A stretch of 6,727 nt of DNA from a bacterium (lineage in GTDB: Bacteria; Bacillota; Clostridia; Oscillospirales; Acutalibacteraceae), in contig SFWF01000069.1 of the NCBI GenBank assembly GCA_004560045.1, positions 1 to 6,727 of the forward strand, read 5' to 3'. Under the pieces are notes generated by a model. That model saw nothing but the letters and a program-made list of their open reading frames with translations, ran no database searches and had not been told where the DNA came from. Below, in pieces: positions 1 to 6,098 of this stretch; within the stretch, counting starts at the first letter, position 1; every line of letters begins with the position of its first letter. Both the position numbers and the translations under genes were made by a program.

Positions 1-560
1 GGGGAGATATTCCGAAAGATTTGGAAAACGCAGACCGAAGCGGCTGGGACTATAGATACGCGATCGACCTTGTAAGAGAGCTTAAAGCCGCAGACAGCAG
101 CCTTTGCATAGGCGGCGCCTGCTATCCCGAAATTCATCCCGAAAGCGCTACCCAAGCCGACGATATAAAGCGTCTTAAGGAAAAGGTAGACGCAGGAGTC
201 GACTTTTTAACCACACAGATGTTTTTCGATAATAATCTTTTATATAATTTCCTTTACAAAATTCGTGAGGCAGGGATAACCGTACCCGTAATTCCCGGAA
301 TTATGCCCATAACCAACGGAAATCAGGTAGACCGAGCCCTTAAGCTTTCGGGCTCCTTTATTCCGCAGAGGTTCAAGAGCCTCGTCGACCGCTTCGGAAA
401 CGACCCCGCCGCCATGAAGCAGGCAGGAATCGCCTACGCTACCGATCAGATAATCGACCTTTACGCAAACGGCATAAGCTGCGTTCACGTTTATTCCATG
501 AACAAGCCCGATGTCGCCGCCAAGATTCAGAATAATCTTTCGGATATAATTAAGAAATGA
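1..560 (+). CDS. metF: 5,10-methylenetetrahydrofolate reductase, C-terminal part (5' end outside window)
   Basis: This flavoprotein reduces 5,10-methylene-THF to 5-methyl-THF, the methyl donor for methionine synthase, in the cytoplasm. The frame is open from base 3 to the TGA at 558-560, giving 185 visible residues of a family usually near 290 aa, so about the first 100 are off the left edge. The first visible residues, GDIPKD, with a preceding codon ending in GG (probably Arg), match the family's conserved RGDIP segment. Further family signatures are GGACYPEIHPE (residues 37-47 of the visible part), FLTTQMFFD (68-76, containing the conserved Gln-x-Phe-Phe-Asp stretch), PGIMPI (98-103) and HVYSMNKP (162-169). 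A TTG at 21 could act as a start codon but lies inside this conserved core, so it is not the real start. The stop codon overlaps the metH start (ATGA), implying one mRNA and translational coupling. Identity is clear; only the N terminus is unseen. Confidence 0.95.
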   Translation, partial: GDIPKDLENADRSGWDYRYAIDLVRELKAADSSLCIGGACYPEIHPESATQADDIKRLKEKVDAGVDFLTTQMFFDNNLLYNFLYKIREAGITVPVIPGIMPITNGNQVDRALKLSGSFIPQRFKSLVDRFGNDPAAMKQAGIAYATDQIIDLYANGISCVHVYSMNKPDVAAKIQNNLSDIIKK

Positions 561-2974
561 GCAATACTGTTATGAGCTTTAAAGAATTTTTTAAAGAAAA
601 TTTAGTCCTTCTCGACGGAGGTATGGGTACCCTGCTTCAAGCCAAGGGCCTTAGGGCGGGAGAGCATCCCGAAAGGTGGAATATTACCCGTCCCGAGGTA
701 ATAAGAGATATTCATAAAAGCTATTTCGACGCGGGAAGCAACGTAGTTTGCACCAACACCTTCGGCGCAAACTGCCTTAAGTTTTCGGCAGACGAGCTTG
801 AGGAAATAGTTGCTAAAGCGGTAGAAAACGCTAAAAACGCAAGGGCTCTGAGTATTTCCGAAAAAGAAAAGTTTGTCGCCCTTGATATAGGCCCCTCGGG
901 CAAGCTTCTCCGTCCTCTCGGCGACCTCGATTTTGAGGATGCGGTAGAGGTTTTCGCCAAAACCGTAAGACTTGGTGTAAAATACGGGGTCGACCTTATT
1001 CTGATCGAGACCATGAACGACAGCTTAGAGACCAAGGCCGCCCTGCTTGCCGCCAAGGAAAACAGCACACTTCCCGTAATCGTCACCAACGCCTACGGAG
1101 AGGACGGAAAGCTTATGACGGGAGCAAGCCCTGCCGCTATGGTTGCTTTACTTGAGGGAATGGGTGCGGATGCAATCGGAGCTAACTGCTCCCTCGGTCC
1201 CCGTCAGCTCAGAGGGGTTGCGGTCGAGCTTCTTAAAAACGCGTCGGTTCCCGTTGTTTTAAAGCCTAACGCAGGCCTGCCGAGGGTAGAAAACGGAAAA
1301 ACGGTTTTTGATATTACTCCCGACGAATTTGCCGAGGAGGTCGCCGACCTTTTTAAAACAGGTCTTCGCACAGCAGGCGGCTGCTGCGGCACCACCCCCG
1401 AATATATAGAAAAGCTAAACGAGAAAATCGGCGGTCTTTCTCCCCTTCCCTTAAAGGACAAAGGGCTTACCGTCGTTTCCTCCTATACCCACGCGGTAGA
1501 GTTTGGAAAGTCCCCAGTTCTTATAGGCGAGCGCATTAACCCAACGGGCAAAAAGCGGTTTAAGCAGGCCCTTCTCGATAAGGATATCGATTATATTCTT
1601 ACCGAGGGGGTAAATCAGCAGGAAAAGGGGGTCCATATCCTCGACGTAAACGTAGGTCTCCCGGGTATTGACGAAAAAGAAATGCTCAGCACCGCCGTTT
1701 TTGAGCTTCAGACCGTGACCGACCTCCCCCTTCAGATCGATACCGCCGATACTGCCGCTATGGAGGCGGCCCTTCGCCGATATAACGGCAAGGCTATGAT
1801 AAACTCGGTAAACGGCAAAAAGGAAAGTATGGAGGCGGTTTTCCCTCTCGTTAAAAAATACGGCGGCGTAGTAGTGGCCCTGACCCTTGACGAAAGGGGT
1901 ATTCCCGATACGGCCGAGGAAAGATTCGAGATCGCAAAGAAGATCTTAAAGGTCGCTGACGACTACGGAATAGATAAAAAGGATATCATTTTCGATACCC
2001 TTGCCATGACGGTCAGCGCCGATAAAAATGCCGCAAGGGTCACCCTTAATGCCCTCAGACGCATAAAGGAGGAGCTTGGCTGTCATACCTCCCTTGGTGT
2101 TTCAAACGTTTCCTTCGGACTCCCCGTCCGCGACGCAGTAAACGGAGTTTTCTTTGCCATGGCTCTCGAAAACGGACTTAGTGCGGCAATTATGAACCCC
2201 TATTCGGCCGATATGATGAAGACCTACTACGCATTCAGGGCACTTTCGGGACTTGACGAAAACTGCGCCGAATATATCTCGGCCGCCGAGTCCTTTAATA
2301 TAGCGACTGCGGTACCTCAGACGGTAAAGGATAAAAGCACCGAGGAATTTTCCTCCGAGCTTCAAAGGGCCATCATCAAGGGCTTTAAGGAGCGTGCGGG
2401 AGAGGTCACACGGGAGCTTATTAAGAGCACCGAGCCTCTTGATATCGTAAATAACGAGGTAATTCCCGCCCTTAACATAGTCGGCGAAGGCTTTGAGAAG
2501 AATAAGATTTATCTGCCTCAGCTTCTTATGAGCGCCGAGGCGGCAAAGTCGGCCTTTGAGGTAATAAAGGTCGGTCTTGGCGGCAAAAAGACCGAAACCA
2601 AGGGCGATTTTATAATCGCTACGGTTAAGGGAGACGTTCACGATATCGGCAAAAACATCGTAAAGCTGCTTCTCGAAAACTACGGCTTCAGGGTAACCGA
2701 CCTCGGAAAGGACGTACCGCCCGAGAAGATAGTCGAAAAAACCATTGAGCTCGGCGCCCCTCTCGTCGGACTAAGCGCCCTTATGACCACCACCGTACCC
2801 GCTATGGAGGAGACCATAAGGCTTCTGAGAGAAAAGGCTCCTTTCTGCAAAATAGTTGTGGGCGGAGCTGTCCTCACCAAAGAATATGCCGACAAGATAG
2901 GTGCCGACAGGTACGCAAAGGACGCCCTTGATACGGTCCGCTACGCCGAAGAGGTAATTTCCGAAAAAGCTTAA
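557..2974 (+). CDS. metH: Cobalamin-dependent methionine synthase, short form without reactivation domain
   Basis: The enzyme transfers the methyl group of 5-methyl-THF through cob(I)alamin to homocysteine, yielding methionine and THF. Domains in order: homocysteine-binding barrel (about 8-290) with DGGMGT (20-25) and the predicted zinc ligands Cys211 (GANCSLG) and Cys276/Cys277 (GGCCGT); pterin-binding barrel (about 318-570) beginning VLIGERINPTG; helical B12 cap (about 588-678); and B12-binding Rossmann domain (about 684-803). The last carries the DxHxxG motif as D693-V-H695-D-I-G698, where His695 is the predicted lower cobalt ligand, plus GLSALMTTT (738-746) and VVGG (767-770). The protein stops at 805 aa right after this domain, whereas E. 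coli MetH (about 1227 aa) continues into an AdoMet-binding reactivation domain. Such short MetH proteins are known in Thermotoga and Firmicutes, with reactivation supplied by a separate protein; none is visible here. The start at 557 overlaps the metF stop and has no clear Shine-Dalgarno sequence, suggesting coupling. An ATG at 572 is a possible alternative. Confidence 0.96.
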   Translation: MSNTVMSFKEFFKENLVLLDGGMGTLLQAKGLRAGEHPERWNITRPEVIRDIHKSYFDAGSNVVCTNTFGANCLKFSADELEEIVAKAVENAKNARALSISEKEKFVALDIGPSGKLLRPLGDLDFEDAVEVFAKTVRLGVKYGVDLILIETMNDSLETKAALLAAKENSTLPVIVTNAYGEDGKLMTGASPAAMVALLEGMGADAIGANCSLGPRQLRGVAVELLKNASVPVVLKPNAGLPRVENGKTVFDITPDEFAEEVADLFKTGLRTAGGCCGTTPEYIEKLNEKIGGLSPLPLKDKGLTVVSSYTHAVEFGKSPVLIGERINPTGKKRFKQALLDKDIDYILTEGVNQQEKGVHILDVNVGLPGIDEKEMLSTAVFELQTVTDLPLQIDTADTAAMEAALRRYNGKAMINSVNGKKESMEAVFPLVKKYGGVVVALTLDERGIPDTAEERFEIAKKILKVADDYGIDKKDIIFDTLAMTVSADKNAARVTLNALRRIKEELGCHTSLGVSNVSFGLPVRDAVNGVFFAMALENGLSAAIMNPYSADMMKTYYAFRALSGLDENCAEYISAAESFNIATAVPQTVKDKSTEEFSSELQRAIIKGFKERAGEVTRELIKSTEPLDIVNNEVIPALNIVGEGFEKNKIYLPQLLMSAEAAKSAFEVIKVGLGGKKTETKGDFIIATVKGDVHDIGKNIVKLLLENYGFRVTDLGKDVPPEKIVEKTIELGAPLVGLSALMTTTVPAMEETIRLLREKAPFCKIVVGGAVLTKEYADKIGADRYAKDALDTVRYAEEVISEKA

Positions 2975-2982
2975 TAAATCAC

Positions 2983-3021
2983 AAAACCCGAAGGAGCTTA
3001 TATCATACTCCTTCGGGTTTT
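2983..3021. terminator. Bidirectional intrinsic terminator between metH and the glycyl radical enzyme gene
   Basis: A perfect 14-bp inverted repeat (AAAACCCGAAGGAG at 2983-2996, CTCCTTCGGGTTTT at 3008-3021) encloses an 11-nt loop. Read on either strand, the GC-rich stem ends in a T run, so it can end transcription from both sides. It begins 8 nt after the metH stop and 4 nt after the stop of the convergent gene on the other strand. It therefore bounds both transcription units. Confidence 0.92.
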
Positions 3022-3025
3022 AAAA

Positions 3026-5146
3026 TTATTTCTGCACCGTGCGACAGATTATTTCTTCCTGCAGGCCGTCACTTAGTTTTACAAAATAGTCGGAAAAGCC
3101 CGAAACGCGGACACGAAGACTGCTGTAGTTTTCGGGGTTTTCCTTTGCGGCAAGGAGATCCTCACGGGAGACGTAGTTAAGCTGAAACTGGGTACCGCCC
3201 TTTTGCAGATAGGCTTCGAACATATCGCAGAGCTTATAAAAGGATTCGTCATCCCTTACCATTTCCGCTTCGACATTTAGGTTGGTAACGGTGGAGCCGC
3301 AAGCAATGCCGTTTTTGTCCGCCCCTGCTACCGAACTGAGCAGGGCGGTAAGACCTGCTTTATCTCTGCCCTCGCTCTGACTGAGCCCGTATTTCAGCAT
3401 TTCGCCGTCCCTTCTTCCGTCGGGGGTGGCCTTTGTTCTTTCACCAAACCAGACGTGATGAATATTATATCCCGTTATGTCGCCCATAAGCCAGGGGTAG
3501 CCGTAGACGTTGCGCTTGCCAACAGAATGGGCGTAGATACTGCCGTATATCCTTTGCGCAATTTCGTTTGAGCGGTCGTCGTCGTTACCGAAAAAGACGC
3601 CCTTTTTAACTATAAGGGAGCGCATATCCTCAAAGCCCTTCCAGTTTGCCTTTAGGGCCTCTGCAAGCTCCTTCATGGTGAAACGTTTTTCATCAAAAAC
3701 AAACTGCTTAACCGTCACTACCGAGTCGATAAGGTTGGTTACTCCAAGCATCATCGGCGCCGCTATAACCACATTTCCGCCGCCCTGTGTCAGACTTTTT
3801 GCGTTTTCGATACAGTCGTTAAAGAAGAGGGTCGAAACGTAGTTTATATCCCTTCCGCGGCCTAAGTTATACTTATTATCATATTCACGGACGATATCGA
3901 GGTCGCTTAGCAGCTCCTTTTCGAAAATGGCATAAAACTCGTCGAAGGTTTTGGTATTTTCAATAAGCTCGCTCTTTTTGTGAAAAAGGGTCTCGACACA
4001 GCGGAGAATATTTCCCTTACTCGTGCCGCCGTATACCGCACCTAACATTGCAGGCTCGTTACAGCCCACAAGAGCATGATTCACGGCACGCTCAAAGCTG
4101 AAGCCGCATATCTCGGTAAAAGCCTTTATGCGCTTTTCATCGTTCGAAAAGGCAATCCGCTTGTTTTTATCCTTCCGCTCACAGTCCATCATATACCGAA
4201 ATACCTCTTTCGGGGTCTTTTTCGTCCAGCGGAGGGTTATCTGAGGGATCCAGGTGGGAAGCTCAAGGAGAGCCTCGACGATGAGGCGGGAGGTATCCGA
4301 GAAGCCGTCCTCGCCGTTTTCCAGATATCCTCCTACCGCGAAATGAGATTCGCCGCCGCGGGTAAATTGATTTGCCCCGACCCGGGTTGCCGACTGTATC
4401 ATAAGGAAAAGCTCCTGCAGATATTCCTTGGCCTCCCCTCGGGTAAGTCTTCCCTCTTTTATATCCTTTTCGTAGAATTTTGACAGATAGCGGTCTAAGG
4501 TGCCGATACTGTCGGGGTCGGCAGAAAAGCAGAAATAAACGCAGAGCACCGCTTCGTAAAAGGTCTCTGCAGGATATTCGGGAATCCGCAAAAAGGTCCT
4601 CGACAGTTTTATAAGGTTTGCCTTATACTTTTCGTTTTCTACCCCTTTGGCAAATTCTGCCGCCCTCTCCGAGCATTTATGGGCAAAGGCGATATAGCTG
4701 TCGGCCACCCTGTCGAGGGCCTTTAAAAACTCGGTTTCCTCCTCTTTTGAATGAACCTTTAAAGAGGCGGAAATTCTTTCCTTTATACCCTTTATTCCAC
4801 CCTCTATAACTATACGATAATCGGCGGCGGCGTGCTGCCATTCCATGGTCGAAATATTGTCGATCGGTTTAAGATAGAAATTATTCATAATCTTGGCCGT
4901 CTCGGTATGTCCGCTTCGCCCGAAGGCGTCGCCCACAACACTTCCGTCGAACCTGAAAAAGCCGGTCATCGAGGAGGCTTCGGTTAGCTTCGGCTCCTGA
5001 TTTAGTATGTATTCACAGATCCTTTTAGACTCCATCTGCATTTTAGGAAGAAGCAGATCTTCGCGGTCAAACTCGGTCTTTACAGGCTCGTTCCACATTT
5101 CGCCGCTAAGAGTCATATTAAGCAGTTTTTCTATACGCTCGGTCAT
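3026..5146 (-). CDS. Glycyl radical enzyme (pyruvate formate-lyase-like family), substrate unknown
   Basis: This is an oxygen-sensitive cytoplasmic enzyme that stores a radical on a backbone glycine and relays it to an active-site cysteine thiyl radical. The C-terminal motif RVSGFSDYF (680-688) marks Gly683 as the radical site, 23 residues from the end; the family more often has Tyr after this Gly. The thiyl motif is GCNEP (361-365), giving Cys362 and a probable catalytic acid/base Glu364. Dehydratase-type members usually read GCVEP, so Asn363 is unusual. Other family-like stretches are IGTLDRYLSKFYEKDIKEGRLT (214-235), FSNDEKRI (333-340), TPDGRRDGE (574-582) and SEGRDKAGLTALLSSVA (591-607). 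At 706 aa it is shorter than the usual 760-850. Pyruvate formate-lyase itself is unlikely because it has adjacent Cys-Cys at the active site; a radical eliminase (dehydratase-like) is favoured by the Cys-x-Glu, but the substrate cannot be named. The start at 5146 has a good AAAGGAG site 7 nt upstream. No activase gene is adjacent. It is divergent from an AraC-type regulator, its likely activator. Confidence 0.9.
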   Translation of the reverse strand: MTERIEKLLNMTLSGEMWNEPVKTEFDREDLLLPKMQMESKRICEYILNQEPKLTEASSMTGFFRFDGSVVGDAFGRSGHTETAKIMNNFYLKPIDNISTMEWQHAAADYRIVIEGGIKGIKERISASLKVHSKEEETEFLKALDRVADSYIAFAHKCSERAAEFAKGVENEKYKANLIKLSRTFLRIPEYPAETFYEAVLCVYFCFSADPDSIGTLDRYLSKFYEKDIKEGRLTRGEAKEYLQELFLMIQSATRVGANQFTRGGESHFAVGGYLENGEDGFSDTSRLIVEALLELPTWIPQITLRWTKKTPKEVFRYMMDCERKDKNKRIAFSNDEKRIKAFTEICGFSFERAVNHALVGCNEPAMLGAVYGGTSKGNILRCVETLFHKKSELIENTKTFDEFYAIFEKELLSDLDIVREYDNKYNLGRGRDINYVSTLFFNDCIENAKSLTQGGGNVVIAAPMMLGVTNLIDSVVTVKQFVFDEKRFTMKELAEALKANWKGFEDMRSLIVKKGVFFGNDDDRSNEIAQRIYGSIYAHSVGKRNVYGYPWLMGDITGYNIHHVWFGERTKATPDGRRDGEMLKYGLSQSEGRDKAGLTALLSSVAGADKNGIACGSTVTNLNVEAEMVRDDESFYKLCDMFEAYLQKGGTQFQLNYVSREDLLAAKENPENYSSLRVRVSGFSDYFVKLSDGLQEEIICRTVQK

Positions 5147-5153
5147 AACACCA

Positions 5154-5160
5154 CTCCTTT
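5154..5160 (-). promoter_or_regulatory. Ribosome binding site of the glycyl radical enzyme gene
   Basis: AAAGGAG on the minus strand lies 7 nt before the ATG at 5146. It is the best Shine-Dalgarno match in the intergenic region and fixes the start of the enzyme. Confidence 0.85.
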
Positions 5161-5172
5161 GCCTTTATTATA
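5161..5172 (-). promoter_or_regulatory. Predicted -10 region of the glycyl radical enzyme promoter
   Basis: The minus strand reads TATAAT (5172 to 5167) followed by AAAGGC. At 16-18 nt upstream the candidate -35 hexamers (such as TTTCCT or ATTTCC) are far from TTGACA. A perfect -10 with no recognisable -35 is typical of activator-dependent promoters and fits control by the divergent AraC-type protein. Transcription would start near 5160, about 14 nt before the ATG. The 12 bases are one arm of an inverted repeat whose other arm is the regulator's own -10 region. Confidence 0.65.
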
Positions 5173-5197
5173 CGAGATGATACGGCAAAGGAAATAT

Positions 5198-5224
5198 CAC
5201 TTTCGGTATATTTGCACTTTTCGG
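5198..5224. promoter_or_regulatory. Direct repeat, putative operator for the AraC-family regulator
   Basis: CACTTTCGG (5198-5206) and CACTTTTCGG (5215-5224) repeat in the same orientation 17 bp apart, each preceded by an AT-rich stretch (AAATAT and TATTTG). Relative to the predicted start of the glycyl radical enzyme mRNA (near 5160) they span about -38 to -64. This is next to the position of the missing -35 element, where AraC-family activators commonly bind tandem half-sites. Assignment to the neighbouring regulator is inference from position and architecture. Confidence 0.5.
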
Positions 5225-5245
5225 AACAAAAGTTTACTGATTTTC

Positions 5246-5273
5246 TTGACAGACAGCCCTTATTTGTTATAAT
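5246..5273 (+). promoter_or_regulatory. Predicted sigma-A-type promoter of the AraC-family regulator gene
   Basis: A consensus -35 TTGACA (5246-5251) and consensus -10 TATAAT (5268-5273) are separated by 16 nt. Transcription would begin near 5280, leaving only about 8-9 nt before the ATG at 5289, so the -10 abuts the ribosome binding site. The strength suggests constitutive expression unless the regulator or another protein represses it. Confidence 0.8.
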
Positions 5274-5286
5274 AAAGGCGGTGATC
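5274..5286 (+). promoter_or_regulatory. Ribosome binding site of the AraC-family regulator gene
   Basis: AAAGGCGGTGATC differs by one base from the extended anti-16S complement AAAGGAGGTGATC and ends 2 nt before the ATG at 5289, supporting that start. If transcription starts near 5280, only the GGTGATC part would be present in the mRNA. Confidence 0.75.
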
Positions 5287-5288
5287 AA

Positions 5289-6071
5289 ATGGAAAAGGAT
5301 TTTGTTATTACGGGGATAAAACGTATTGTTTACGTAGGTGAAGAGGAATATCCCGAGAAGGTGACCCGTTTCGGTATGAGTGCCGTTCAAAACGAACTGA
5401 TTTTTACCTTTTCGGGACAAAATACAGTATATTTTAACGGAAAAGCTCTTAAAACTCTTCCCGGCACCGTGAGATTTTTGCCCGAGGGAAGGGTTTATGA
5501 ATACGTCGTTGACCGAGAGGTAAACGGCGCCTGCATAGATATCGTCTTTACCGCAGATCGGGTGATTTCTAAGGATGCCTTTATTACCTCGCCGATCTTA
5601 AACCAAAAGCTGCCTGCTCTTTTTAAAAAGGCCTTTTCGATCTGGGTCGCAAAGGGTGAGGGTTATAGGTTCGAATGTATTTCCCTGCTTTATAAAATTT
5701 TAGCCGAGCTTTGGAAGGAAAGCTATCTGCCCGACGCAGACTTTAAAAAGATCGAGCCTGCGGTTACCTATATTAACGAAAACTTTTTAAGTGAAAAGCT
5801 CAGTGCCGAAGGACTGGCGAAAAGGTGCGGTATCAGTTATGCGTATCTTAAAAGGCTTTTTATCAGAAGGTTCGGTATGCCGCCGAAAAGATATGTCATT
5901 TCCCTTAAGATCAACTTAGCCTGCGATCTGTTAAGGTCCGAAATGTACTCGGTATCTCAGGTGGCGGAAATGTCGGGCTATGACGATATTTATTTTTTCA
6001 GCAGACAGTTTAAGGAGTATATCGGAATTTCGCCCACCGAATTTATAAAAAAGTTTAAATCGTCGAAATAG
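5289..6071 (+). CDS. AraC-family transcriptional regulator with N-terminal sensor domain
   Basis: This is a DNA-binding regulator of 260 aa, a normal length for two-domain AraC-family proteins. Residues 1 to about 140 are a predicted cupin-like ligand-binding region: ELIFTFSGQNTVYFNGK (36-52) and PGTVRFLPEGRVYEYVV (58-74) have the strand-rich pattern and spacing of AraC sensor domains. Residues 155-256 are the double helix-turn-helix domain: HTH1 LSAEGLAKRCGISYAYLKRLF (171-191) and HTH2 SVSQVAEMSGYDDIYFFSRQFKEYIGISPTEF (221-252), the latter close to the family signature. There is no membrane segment or receiver domain, so it probably binds a soluble small molecule in the cytoplasm. It is transcribed away from the glycyl radical enzyme gene, the usual position for a dedicated activator. 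The ligand is unknown and could be the enzyme's substrate (inference). A downstream ATG at 5376 is a weaker start because it would cut the sensor domain. A terminator follows directly. Confidence 0.92.
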   Translation: MEKDFVITGIKRIVYVGEEEYPEKVTRFGMSAVQNELIFTFSGQNTVYFNGKALKTLPGTVRFLPEGRVYEYVVDREVNGACIDIVFTADRVISKDAFITSPILNQKLPALFKKAFSIWVAKGEGYRFECISLLYKILAELWKESYLPDADFKKIEPAVTYINENFLSEKLSAEGLAKRCGISYAYLKRLFIRRFGMPPKRYVISLKINLACDLLRSEMYSVSQVAEMSGYDDIYFFSRQFKEYIGISPTEFIKKFKSSK

Positions 6072-6072
6072 A

Positions 6073-6098
6073 AAAACCCGAGGGTTTCCTCGGGTTTT
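6073..6098. terminator. Bidirectional intrinsic terminator between the regulator and the acetyltransferase
   Basis: A perfect 11-bp inverted repeat (AAAACCCGAGG at 6073-6083, CCTCGGGTTTT at 6088-6098) has a 4-nt loop and T runs on both strands. It starts 2 nt after the regulator's stop. On the minus strand its upstream arm already includes two bases of the acetyltransferase stop codon (6099-6097). Confidence 0.92.

Larger units (their letters stand above)
5161..5279. repeat. 12-bp inverted repeat forming the two divergent -10 regions
   Basis: GCCTTTATTATA at 5161-5172 and TATAATAAAGGC at 5268-5279 are exact reverse complements separated by 95 bp. Each arm contains the TATAAT of the gene transcribed outward from it and runs into that gene's ribosome binding region. 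The pairing is seen directly; whether it is a shared protein site or promoter convergence is not known. Confidence 0.75.

Noticed and set aside
21..23. TTG at 21 as the metF start
   Set aside because: Upstream in-frame codons GDIPKD are conserved MetF sequence, so the gene enters from the left edge.
2102..2641. 179-codon open frame on the minus strand within metH
   Set aside because: It lies opposite the conserved folate and B12 cap coding sequence and its translation is low-complexity with no recognisable domain. It is best explained as a shadow frame of metH.
4076..4483. 135-codon open frame on the plus strand within the glycyl radical enzyme gene
   Set aside because: It is antisense to the gene's most conserved region, its translation has no recognisable domain, and no promoter or ribosome binding site precedes it.
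5147..5288. Riboswitch or attenuator between the divergent genes
   Set aside because: Predicted leaders on both sides are too short (about 8-14 nt) to fold an aptamer, and no hairpin with a T run is present.
5118..5420. Minus-strand open frame covering the divergent promoter region
   Set aside because: It crosses both promoters, the regulator start and the enzyme start, and its product resembles no family. The regulatory reading explains the region better.
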